Shown: positions 1-5,889 of the stretch, piece by piece | How the letters are laid out: each line of letters opens with the position of its first letter | Position numbering within the stretch: the stretch's first letter is position 1 | Source of the DNA: Treponema sp. | GTDB lineage: Bacteria; Spirochaetota; Spirochaetia; Treponematales; Breznakiellaceae | Direction: 5' to 3' | DNA length: 7,016 nucleotides | Assembly (NCBI GenBank): GCA_031288575.1 | Contig: JAITRD010000133.1 | Span: 1-7,016 of the forward strand | The notes under the pieces: model-generated | The model's input: the letters and a program-made list of their open reading frames with translations, nothing else | Databases searched by the model: none | Told to the model about the DNA's origin: nothing | Program-made: the position numbers and the translations under genes

Positions 1-1094
1 ACCCGGATATTAAGGTTTCCCCCGAATATTCCGGCATGGATGGCTATTTTGATAAACTCAACGTCCAGATTGCCGGCGGTTCTGCCCCGGATGTCATCCA
101 ATACGGCGGCGACTATGTGGAGTATGTCAAGATGGACGCCTTTCTGGAATTAGACAAATACCTGGGTAATCAACTTGATCTATCCCAGTTCGAGTCGGAC
201 ATGATCGATTCGGGCCGGTACTACGGAAACCTCTACGGCGTCTGTTTGGGTACCAATATGCCAAGCCTGGTTTATAATAAATCCATCCTTGAGCGGGCGG
301 GAATCCCCCTGCCGAATCAGATCATGACCTGGGACCAGCTTGCCGCCTATTGCCGGAGCATTGCCCCTAAACTGCCGGCAGGGGTTTATCCCATGACGGA
401 TAACAGTTCCAATCAGACCATTTACCTGAGCTATTTTATGCGGCAAAGCGGAACCCCCATTTACCGTAATGAGGCAACCCAGGCTACCGCGGCGGCGCTG
501 CAAAAATGGATCGAACTGTGGGAAGGATTCCGGGCGGAAAAACTCATCCCCGATGCGGAAACCAGCGCCTCCTATCCCGAAACCGGGGTGGATAATTCGA
601 TACTGGTCGCGGGACGGGCGGTTATCGGATTTCTTTGGTCAAACCAACTGGTAGCCTACCAGGGGGCCATGCAGGATGAATTGGGGATGCTCCAGCTTCC
701 CGATATTGAGAAAAAACAGAATTGGGTTAACCCGAGCCAGGCTATGTGTGTGTATAAAAGGTCGCCCAACCCTGAAGCGGCGGTTAGCTTTATCAATTTT
801 TTTGTAAACGATGTTGAAGCCGGCAAGATCCTGGGAACCGACAGGGGCACCCCCTGTTCAAGTAAGGTTCGGGATGGGTATATGCCCTTGGCCACCCCGG
901 TTGATCAAAGGATATTTGAATACTATTCCGTTGCCACCAAATACACCTCTTCCCGGGACTTAAACCTTCCCAATGATCAGGAATTTATCAGTACCTTTAA
1001 ACTTATCGCCCAGCGGGTTGCCTTTGGCCAGATTAACGCCCAGGAAGGCGGAAAACAGGCCTACGATCTTATTCAGCGGATGCTGGCAAAATAA
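1..1094 (+). CDS. ABC transporter extracellular solute-binding protein, family 1 (5' partial)
   Basis: Periplasmic or lipid-anchored binding protein that would capture a substrate, probably a sugar or oligosaccharide, and hand it to an ABC importer. The gene enters from the left edge: the frame is open from base 3 (reading PDIKVSPEYSGMDGYF), so the ATG at 36 is internal and not the start. About 363 residues are visible; family members usually have 410-450, so the signal peptide and first strand are missing. Family hallmarks are the N-lobe segment KLNVQIAGGSAPDVIQ, an LYGVCLGTNMPSLVYNK hinge-like stretch, the TWDQL motif, the GRAVIGFLWSNQ segment near the middle, and the C-terminal block NPEAAVSFINFFVNDVEAGK. 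The stop TAA is followed 23 bases later by a terminator, so this gene ends its transcription unit. The permease genes are not in the window, and the substrate cannot be named from sequence. Confidence 0.88.
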   Translation, partial: PDIKVSPEYSGMDGYFDKLNVQIAGGSAPDVIQYGGDYVEYVKMDAFLELDKYLGNQLDLSQFESDMIDSGRYYGNLYGVCLGTNMPSLVYNKSILERAGIPLPNQIMTWDQLAAYCRSIAPKLPAGVYPMTDNSSNQTIYLSYFMRQSGTPIYRNEATQATAAALQKWIELWEGFRAEKLIPDAETSASYPETGVDNSILVAGRAVIGFLWSNQLVAYQGAMQDELGMLQLPDIEKKQNWVNPSQAMCVYKRSPNPEAAVSFINFFVNDVEAGKILGTDRGTPCSSKVRDGYMPLATPVDQRIFEYYSVATKYTSSRDLNLPNDQEFISTFKLIAQRVAFGQINAQEGGKQAYDLIQRMLAK

Positions 1095-1117
1095 TGCCGG
1101 TAAAACAGTCGGAAGGA

Positions 1118-1147
1118 GCCCGGGCCGGCCGGCCCAGGCCCTTTTTT
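1118..1147 (+). terminator. Rho-independent terminator after the solute-binding protein
   Basis: A GC-only stem follows the stop codon at 1094. GCCCGGGCC (1118-1126) pairs with GGCCCAGGC (1131-1139) with one C-A mismatch, around a GGCC loop, and is followed by CC and six T (1142-1147). This separates the transporter unit from the ATP synthase operon. Confidence 0.85.
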
Positions 1148-1221
1148 AAGGTTCCCCCTAACCCTGAAAAGTAAAAAATCTTGTCCGGTCCGCGTCCGCA
1201 GGGCTCCTGCATTTACTTTTA

Positions 1222-1403
1222 CCTTAAGCGCCAAAGGCAAACCTGGCGATAGCAGAGCCGGAAAACGAAAAAACACAACGGCGGTTATGATTATTAAGGT
1301 TCTCACTACCCCTCCCCCTTGCGGCAGATAGCCCGTTTTCCCCCCCATCCGGAAATCTCTTCCCCTCAAAAGGGCCTGCCTTTACCGCCTCAACCTCCCT
1401 CAA
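1222..1403. other. Intergenic stretch without recognisable gene
   Basis: These 182 bases between the left outer repeat arm and the inner palindrome have stops in the + frames and no start with a ribosome binding site. Only small stems are seen: CGCCA (1229-1233) with TGGCG (1244-1248), and AAAGG (1369-1373) with CCTTT (1379-1383). A minus-strand open frame crosses this stretch but has no family resemblance. I see no RNA gene or riboswitch. Confidence 0.5.
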
Positions 1404-1563
1404 CGGAACAATAAGGCCGTCTGGGTGAGCAAAATTCCCCAGGGGGTCACTTGACCGAAGCTTTGCGCCATCCGACCCTCAAGGGCAACGAAAAAGCTTA
1501 CTAGCGCAAAGCAAGCGTGCCCCCCATGGGAATTTTGCTCACCCAGACAGTCATTTTGTTACG
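1404..1563. repeat. Long imperfect palindrome with a perfect 21-bp core arm
   Basis: Bases 1419-1439 (starting GTCTGGGTGAGC) and 1528-1548 (ending GCTCACCCAGAC) are perfect reverse complements over 21 bp. Pairing continues inward in blocks: GGGGG (1442-1446) with CCCCC (1521-1525), CAC (1448-1450) with GTG (1517-1519), and GCTTTGCGC (1460-1468) with GCGCAAAGC (1504-1512). The loop is about 35 bases (1469-1503) and contains a mini-hairpin CCCT-CA-AGGG. Outward, about 17 of the 22 bases across the arm's outer edge still match, out to about 1404 and 1563. The whole region could fold into one long hairpin in DNA or RNA. There is no T-tract to make it a terminator. It resembles a MITE or a dispersed intergenic repeat; copy number cannot be judged here. 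Confidence 0.75.
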
Positions 1564-1583
1564 GTTTAGCAGCGGGTTATAAA
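1556..1583 (+). promoter_or_regulatory. Candidate sigma-70-type promoter for the ATP synthase operon
   Basis: TTGTTA (1556-1561, four of six to the -35 consensus) is separated by 16 bases from TATAAA (1578-1583, five of six to the -10 consensus). Transcription would start near 1590, about 40 bases before the TTG start of the first operon gene. The -35 falls in the outer edge of the inner palindrome and the -10 overlaps the right outer repeat arm, so the repeat structure may supply or modulate this promoter. A weaker alternative is TTGAAG (1612-1617) with TATAGT (1636-1641), spacing 18. Confidence 0.4.
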
Positions 1584-1629
1584 AGTAAATGCAAGAGCCC
1601 TGTCGTCCGCCTTGAAGGAATCTCATTGT

Positions 1630-2166
1630 TTGGATTATAGTATTATTATGATTGACCGGGTACTTATTGATTCTTTGGCCCTTAAATCCCGGGAGTTCGC
1701 TTCCCGGTGGAAAAATTTAATCCGCAAGGCTCCCCAGCTAAAATACTACAACGCCATGGACGATGCTACCCTCATAGAAGCGGACGCTCCCTTTTATCCC
1801 CTCCTGGCCCGCACCCTGGACCGGGGGCTTGACCGGGCGGTGGTGGGAGGTTTTTTCGTAAAGCTGGGAAAGGAACGGATGAAGGCGGATGTCCCCGTTT
1901 CGGAGGTAATCTACGCGGTGAGCCTGGCGGAACAGGTCGTCCTGGAATACCTCATAAACGATTTTGCCCCGGAAAACAGTGTCAGGATGTACCAGACCAT
2001 GGGGGTGGTCACCAAGGTGGCCGAATTTTTCCTTCTGGGGTGCTTTTATCTAACCAAGGGCTTTCTGGAAGAAACCTATACCCGCATGAACCGGAACGAC
2101 GCGGTTTCGGAGGAACTGTTAAAACGGTATTTTAGGGATGATTTTTTCTTTAAAAAAACGGAATAA
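1630..2166 (+). CDS. Stand-alone RsbRD N-terminal-like helical domain protein (putative sensor/regulator)
   Basis: Soluble protein of about 178 residues with no membrane segment and no catalytic motif. The pattern of an early Trp helix (REFASRWKNLI, about residues 21-31), a central GGFFVKLGKERMKADVPVSE block and a following helix (VIYAVSLAEQVVLEYLIND) resembles the RsbRD N-terminal domain, a helical sensor module usually found at the front of stressosome proteins or histidine kinases; here it stands alone. The match is by eye and unverified. The start is uncertain. TTG at 1630 has AAGGAA (1615-1620) nine bases upstream and is preferred; TTG at 1612 has no ribosome binding site; ATG at 1648 would give 172 residues but lacks a well-spaced one. 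It ends 20 bases before atpB with no terminator between, so it is probably co-transcribed with the ATP synthase genes, in the place where atpI or atpZ is often found. What it senses or binds is unknown. Confidence 0.7.
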   Translation: MDYSIIMIDRVLIDSLALKSREFASRWKNLIRKAPQLKYYNAMDDATLIEADAPFYPLLARTLDRGLDRAVVGGFFVKLGKERMKADVPVSEVIYAVSLAEQVVLEYLINDFAPENSVRMYQTMGVVTKVAEFFLLGCFYLTKGFLEETYTRMNRNDAVSEELLKRYFRDDFFFKKTE

Positions 2167-2186
2167 ATCGTCCGGAGGGGTGGAGT

Positions 2187-2951
2187 ATGGATATCGGCGA
2201 ACATCTTAGCGAATCGTTGGAATATAAAACCCTTCCCCTGCCTTTTTTAAACTCCGAAACGGTTCAGCTTTTCGGGATGGAAATAAAGGCGGGGCTCTCC
2301 GAAACGGTGATCGTTTCCTGGCTGGTCATGGCCATTTTAATTATAACCGCCTTTTTTTTAACCCGCAATTTAAAGGAAGTCCCCCGGGGCCCCCAGGCCG
2401 TCCTGGAGGGGCTGATCGAATTCCTCAATAATTTTTCCAAGGAACATTTCGGCCGCCGGGCCCGCATATTCGGCCCCTATATCGGCACGGTTTTTCTGTT
2501 TTTATTTTTGGCGAATATTATTCCGGTCATTTCCCCCATCGCCGTTTTTGGCCGGGAGCCGCCCTTTACCATCAAGCCCCCGACCCGGGACATCAACCTC
2601 ACCGCCGCCCTGGCTATCCTCTCCATTGCGATCGTCTTTATAAGCGGCCTCCGGGCCCGGGGCTTCGGGGGGTGGTGCAAAAACCTCCTCCATCCTGTTC
2701 CGGTGATGCTTCCCTTTAACCTGCTGGAATACATCATCCGGCCCACCTCCATGTGCCTCCGGCTTTTCGGCAATATCCTGGGGGGATTTATCATTATGCA
2801 GTTATTGGAAGCGGTGGCCCCCGTCGGCGTCCCGCCGGTTTTATCGATCTACTTTGATTTATTGGACGGCCTTATACAGGCCCTGGTTTTTACGTTCCTC
2901 ACCACCCTTTTTGTCGCTGAGGCGGTTGAAGTACCCGGTGAAGCATCATAA
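2187..2951 (+). CDS. atpB: F-type ATP synthase Fo subunit a
   Basis: Membrane stator subunit that forms the two ion half-channels against the c-ring. The 254-residue length is normal for the family. Hydrophobic segments lie at about 41-60, 97-117, 138-154, 171-184, 193-212 and 219-245. The signature RLFGN is at 192-196, with Arg192 equivalent to the essential E. coli Arg210, and Gln231 aligns with E. coli Gln252. The positions matching E. coli Glu219 and His245 are Phe201 and Asp224, a non-enterobacterial arrangement. The C-terminal block FDLLDGLIQALVFTFLTTLF and the FIIMQLL segment look like Clostridia-type subunits from memory. ATG 2187 is supported by GGAGGGG (2174-2180) six bases upstream. 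It is the first structural gene of the synthase, followed by a 90-base gap before atpE. Confidence 0.96.
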   Translation: MDIGEHLSESLEYKTLPLPFLNSETVQLFGMEIKAGLSETVIVSWLVMAILIITAFFLTRNLKEVPRGPQAVLEGLIEFLNNFSKEHFGRRARIFGPYIGTVFLFLFLANIIPVISPIAVFGREPPFTIKPPTRDINLTAALAILSIAIVFISGLRARGFGGWCKNLLHPVPVMLPFNLLEYIIRPTSMCLRLFGNILGGFIIMQLLEAVAPVGVPPVLSIYFDLLDGLIQALVFTFLTTLFVAEAVEVPGEAS

Positions 2952-3041
2952 GAATTTGCCCTTCGGGGTTTTAGGGCCTGTACAGCCGGGCACCTTATTT
3001 TCCCCGGAGTTTTTATAGAAATTATCTAAAAGGAGTATCCT
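2952..3041 (+). promoter_or_regulatory. atpB-atpE spacer with two small hairpins and a strong ribosome binding site
   Basis: This is the longest spacer inside the operon. The first hairpin is GCCC (2958-2961) closing a TTCG tetraloop (2962-2965) with GGGT (2966-2969), or alternatively GCCCT (2958-2962) with AGGGC (2973-2977). The second is CCGGG (2986-2990) with CCCGG (3003-3007), followed by AG and five T. AAAAGGAG (3028-3035) lies six bases before the atpE ATG. The second hairpin is too weak to be a convincing full terminator; a partial attenuator, RNA-processing site or mRNA stabiliser favouring atpE expression is plausible but inferred. Confidence 0.45.
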
Positions 3042-3254
3042 ATGGAGTACCTTATCGGAGCGGGAATTGCGGTTTTGGCCGGGCTGGGCGCGGGAATCGG
3101 GATTGGGATTGCCACCGGCAAAAGCGCCGAGGCCATTTCGCGGCAGCCGGAAGCGTCGGGAAAAATTCAGACCGTGTTTTTTCTGGGCATAGCCCTGGCC
3201 GAAGCCACCGCTATCTACGGTTTTGTGGTTGCCATCCTCCTGATTTTAAAATAG
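3042..3254 (+). CDS. atpE: F-type ATP synthase Fo subunit c
   Basis: Proteolipid of 70 residues that assembles into the rotating c-ring. It forms one helical hairpin: helix 1 at about 4-25 with an alternating glycine pattern (Gly14, 16, 18, 20, 22), a polar loop SRQPEASGK at 33-41, and helix 2 at about 43-69. The ion-binding carboxylate is Glu54 in the motif ALAEATAIYG (51-60). Compared with the Na+-binding ring of Ilyobacter tartaricus, the Gln32 position is Ile21 and the Ser66 position is Ala55, while the Thr67 and Tyr70 positions are kept as Thr56 and Tyr59. Loss of two Na+ ligands favours proton coupling. The start at 3042 has the strongest ribosome binding site of the operon, in line with the high copy number needed for this subunit. 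The stop TAG is 12 bases before atpF. Confidence 0.97.
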   Translation: MEYLIGAGIAVLAGLGAGIGIGIATGKSAEAISRQPEASGKIQTVFFLGIALAEATAIYGFVVAILLILK

Positions 3255-3266
3255 CGGGTTCCTGTT

Positions 3267-3746
3267 ATGCTTGATTTTTCCATTACCTTCTTTTTTACCT
3301 TTATCAATATCGGTATCCTGTTTTTTATTTTGCGGGCCATCCTTTTTAAACCCCTTACCAAATTCATGGAGGCCCGGGCCAAAAAAATACAAGCTTCCAT
3401 TGAACAGGCGGACAGGGATAAAAATCAGGCGAGGCTGATACGGCAGCAATACGAAGATCAGCTTAAAAACGCGCAAAACGAGGCGGAAACCGTCATCAAT
3501 GCCGCCCGGGAAACGGCCCGGGAGGAAGCGGCCCGGATAATCGCCCAGGGGAAACAGGCCGCGGAGGCCCTGCTCCTAAACGCCCGCAAACAGAGCGAGG
3601 CGGAACAGCGGGCCGCCCTGGCCCTGTTTAAGGCGGAGGCCGCCGCCCTGGTGGTGGCCGCTTCGGGCCGCCTCCTGCGGCGGGAATTAACCGGGGAAGA
3701 CAGCCTCAGGCTGGCCCAAGAGCTTCTGCGGGAAGTAGGGAAATAA
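3267..3746 (+). CDS. atpF: F-type ATP synthase Fo subunit b
   Basis: Peripheral-stalk subunit linking the membrane sector to F1 through delta. It has 159 residues, close to the usual 156-170. A single N-terminal membrane helix (about 4-27, very Phe/Ile/Leu-rich) is followed by a long charged, alanine-rich helix (about 30-135) of coiled-coil character, with the conserved entry KPLTKFMEARAKKIQASIEQ. The C-terminal part (RLLRRELTGEDSLRLAQELL) is the delta-contacting region. Only one b-type gene is present, so a b homodimer is expected and not a b/b' pair. The ATG at 3267 lacks a clear Shine-Dalgarno sequence; being 12 bases after the atpE stop, it may depend on coupled translation, which would keep b output far below c. 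Confidence 0.95.
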   Translation: MLDFSITFFFTFINIGILFFILRAILFKPLTKFMEARAKKIQASIEQADRDKNQARLIRQQYEDQLKNAQNEAETVINAARETAREEAARIIAQGKQAAEALLLNARKQSEAEQRAALALFKAEAAALVVAASGRLLRRELTGEDSLRLAQELLREVGK

Positions 3747-3750
3747 CCGG

Positions 3751-4344
3751 ATGTTTACCGCGGAACGCTGGGCGGCGGCTTTTATTAACACCCTGGAGGA
3801 TGGAATTGCCGGGGGCCCTCCGGATAAGCCCGGAAGGCCCTCCGGCGAGGATATCAGGGACCGGGGGCTGGCGGCCCTAAAAGCCCTGACCGGCCCGGCG
3901 GGGCTTATTCCCGGGGAAAAAAGCGGCAGCGCCGTGAGGAAGCAGCTGGACCGGATGATCCAACGGGCCTTCGCCCAATGCGGTCTCGCCGGGAAGGAAT
4001 GGGAAACCGCCCGGTGTTTCCTCCTGCTCACGGTACAAAGGGATGCCTTTCAGCATATAAATCTTATTATACGGGAAATTGAAAAGTTACTAGATAAAAA
4101 AAAGAAGATCCTTAGGGTTGTTGTGGAATCGGCCTTTCCTATGGGTGACGGTTTTTGGGAGCAATTCAAAGAACCCCTTAAACAAAAAACCGGCGCCGTT
4201 GATATACGCTTTATTGTCCGGACGGCGCCGGAACTGTTAAGCGGATGCAGGCTTCAAATCGGCAACGAATCCTTTGACGGCAGCCTACAGGGACGGCTGC
4301 AAAAAATGGCGAGGGATCTAGCCCTTCCCCCAGGAGGTTGTTAA
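3751..4344 (+). CDS. atpH: F-type ATP synthase F1 subunit delta (OSCP), divergent N-terminal half
   Basis: Caps the alpha3beta3 head and joins it to subunit b. It has 197 residues, about 20 more than E. coli delta. The C-terminal part carries the family signature APELLSGCRLQIGNESFDGS (159-178) with GRLQKM after it, and the middle segment (about 90-130, LLLTVQRDAF and ILRVVVESAFPM) follows the usual OSCP pattern. The N-terminal six-helix domain is recognisable only by RWAAAFINTLEDG (6-18); it is then interrupted by a Gly/Pro-rich stretch, GGPPDKPGRPSGED (21-34), and another at about 48-57. It starts four bases after the atpF stop. Its stop TAA overlaps the atpA ATG by one base, and its last codons encode the atpA ribosome binding site, so alpha translation is likely coupled to delta. 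Confidence 0.9.
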   Translation: MFTAERWAAAFINTLEDGIAGGPPDKPGRPSGEDIRDRGLAALKALTGPAGLIPGEKSGSAVRKQLDRMIQRAFAQCGLAGKEWETARCFLLLTVQRDAFQHINLIIREIEKLLDKKKKILRVVVESAFPMGDGFWEQFKEPLKQKTGAVDIRFIVRTAPELLSGCRLQIGNESFDGSLQGRLQKMARDLALPPGGC

Positions 4345-4346
4345 TG
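4332..4346 (+). promoter_or_regulatory. Ribosome binding site and TAATG overlap fixing the atpA start
   Basis: AGGAGG (4332-4337) lies six bases before ATG 4344, whose A is the last base of the atpH stop TAA. The alternative in-frame TTG at 4338 directly abuts the AGGAGG and is too close to be used. Confidence 0.85.
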
Positions 4347-5858
4347 GCAGATTTCGGGGATCTCACCAAGGTCTTGGAAGAACAGATAAAACAGTGGGAA
4401 GGCAAAATAAGCTCGGATTCCGCGGGTTTTGTGGTTCAGGTGGGGGATTCGGTAGCCACCCTTTACGGGCTGGAAAAGGCCGTATACGGGGAACTGGTGG
4501 AATTTGCCTCCGGCGCCTCCGGGATAGTCCTTAACCTGGAAGAAAAGGGCGTGGGCTGCGTGCTCCTTTCCGGGGAATCCCTGGTACGGGACGGCGAGGA
4601 AGCCCGGGGCACCGGAAAGGTGGTGTCGGTTCCCGCGGGGCAGTCCCTCCTGGGCCGGGTGGTGAATCCCCTGGGGGAACCCGTTGACGGCAGGGGCCCC
4701 CTGGAAGCTGAGGAGTACCTTCCCGTGGAATCCCCCGCCGCGCCGGTCATTGACCGGGGTTCGGTGGACGAGCCCTTACAAACCGGCATCCTCTCGGTGG
4801 ACGCCATGATCCCCATAGGCCGGGGGCAGCGGGAACTTATCATCGGGGACCGGCAAACCGGCAAAACCGCCCTGGCCGTTGACGCTATCATTAACCAGAA
4901 GGGCAAGGACGTTTATTGCGTTTATTGCGCCATAGGGCAAAAGTCTTCTTCGGTGGCGGCGATCATACAAAACCTGGAAAAACATTCGGCCATGGAGTAT
5001 ACCGTTGTGGTCCTGGCCTCCGCTTCGGACTCGGCGGCTTTCCAGTACCTGGCCCCCTATTCGGCGGTAGCCATGGCGGAACATTTCATGCTTAAGGGCA
5101 AGGATGTGCTCATCATTTACGACGATCTTTCCAAGCACGCCGTGGCCTACCGGACCATCAGCCTCCTCCTCCGCAGGCCCCCCGGCCGGGAGGCCTTCCC
5201 CGGAGACGTGTTTTACCTCCATTCCCGGCTCCTGGAACGGGCCGCCAAGCTTTCCCCCGCCCGGGGGAGCGGCTCCATCACCGCCCTGCCCATCGTGGAG
5301 ACCCAGGCCGGGGATATCTCCTCCTATATCCCTACCAATGTCATCTCCATCACCGACGGCCAAATTTTCCTGGACTCGGAACTCTTCAACTCCGGTTTCA
5401 GGCCCGCCATTGACGTGGGCCTCTCGGTGAGCCGGGTAGGCGGCTCCGCCCAGTCCAAGGCCATCCGCAGGGTTTCGGGGCGGCTCCGGCTGGATCTGGC
5501 CCAATACCGGGAAATGTCCGCCTTTGCCCAGTTTGGAAGCGACCTGGACAAGGCTACCCAGGATAAACTGGCCCAGGGGGAGCGGCTTATGGAGGTACTC
5601 AAGCAGCCCCAGTTTAACCCCTATCCCATGGAGGAACAGGCGGCCATCCTCTTTGTTTCCGTAAACGGGTACCTTATGGACATACCTAAAGAAAGGATTT
5701 CCGCCTTTATCCGGGATTTTCTGGAGTACCTCAGGAACCGTTACGGGGAAACCCTCAGGACCATCGCGTCAACCGGGGCTACGACGGCGGAAATTGAACA
5801 TGACCTGAGCGACGCGGTGGAACAGTTTAAAGAACGCGATCAGCAGCACAAGCAATAG
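4344..5858 (+). CDS. atpA: F-type ATP synthase F1 subunit alpha
   Basis: Non-catalytic nucleotide-binding subunit that alternates with beta in the F1 hexamer. It has 504 residues (E. coli 513). The order is N-terminal helix and beta-barrel (about 1-93), nucleotide-binding domain (about 94-370), and C-terminal helical domain. The P-loop GDRQTGKT is at 168-175, the Walker B stretch VLIIYDD at 255-261, and the arginine that reaches into the catalytic beta site is Arg364 in SVSRVGGSAQSKAI. The C-terminal region contains the typical LAQYREMSAFAQFGSDLD motif. All expected functional residues are intact. The start at ATG 4344 overlaps the atpH stop. The stop TAG is 31 bases before atpG. Confidence 0.98.
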   Translation: MADFGDLTKVLEEQIKQWEGKISSDSAGFVVQVGDSVATLYGLEKAVYGELVEFASGASGIVLNLEEKGVGCVLLSGESLVRDGEEARGTGKVVSVPAGQSLLGRVVNPLGEPVDGRGPLEAEEYLPVESPAAPVIDRGSVDEPLQTGILSVDAMIPIGRGQRELIIGDRQTGKTALAVDAIINQKGKDVYCVYCAIGQKSSSVAAIIQNLEKHSAMEYTVVVLASASDSAAFQYLAPYSAVAMAEHFMLKGKDVLIIYDDLSKHAVAYRTISLLLRRPPGREAFPGDVFYLHSRLLERAAKLSPARGSGSITALPIVETQAGDISSYIPTNVISITDGQIFLDSELFNSGFRPAIDVGLSVSRVGGSAQSKAIRRVSGRLRLDLAQYREMSAFAQFGSDLDKATQDKLAQGERLMEVLKQPQFNPYPMEEQAAILFVSVNGYLMDIPKERISAFIRDFLEYLRNRYGETLRTIASTGATTAEIEHDLSDAVEQFKERDQQHKQ

Positions 5859-5889
5859 CTTGGGCACAACCAAAACAGCAGGGGGAAGC

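Larger units (their letters stand above)
1199..1602. repeat. Outer inverted-repeat pair bounding a 404-bp non-coding segment (MITE-like)
   Basis: The left arm 1199-1221 begins CAGGGCTCCTGCATTTAC. The right arm 1580-1602 is its reverse complement with a single mismatch over 23 bp (C at 1207 in the left arm; A at 1594 in the right, where G is expected). The heptamer CGTCCGC occurs at 1193-1199 and again at 1604-1610, just at or beyond the arms, which could be the remains of a target duplication, although the two copies are not symmetrically placed. No open frame inside resembles a transposase. The segment contains a second palindrome (about 1404-1563) close to its right end. A non-autonomous mobile element is an inference; a stand-alone structured repeat is the alternative. 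Confidence 0.55.

Noticed and set aside
36..38. ATG 36 as start of the solute-binding protein
   Set aside because: The frame is open to the window edge and the upstream residues already fit the binding-protein fold, so the real start lies outside.
1073..1369. Minus-strand 98-codon open frame in the intergenic region
   Set aside because: It uses a TTG start, runs through the terminator into the end of the solute-binding protein gene, and its translation has no recognisable family pattern.
1404..1563. Integron attC-like site
   Set aside because: The palindrome has suitable length, but I could not find matching RYYYAAC and GTTRRRY core boxes at its ends, and no integrase or cassette is nearby.
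1404..1563. Bidirectional terminator
   Set aside because: There is no T-tract next to either arm, and the loop is long.
1148..1629. CRISPR array or riboswitch
   Set aside because: There are only inverted repeats and no regularly spaced direct repeats; no known riboswitch core motif was recognised before the first operon gene.
4776..5504. Long minus-strand open frame of 242 codons opposite atpA
   Set aside because: It lies fully inside a strongly conserved gene; its protein is low-complexity, Gly-rich and matches no family, and it follows from G/C-ending codons on the coding strand.
5860..5889. TTG 5860 as atpG start
   Set aside because: It adds ten residues not conserved in gamma subunits and has no ribosome binding site, whereas ATG 5890 has one and gives the family N-terminus.
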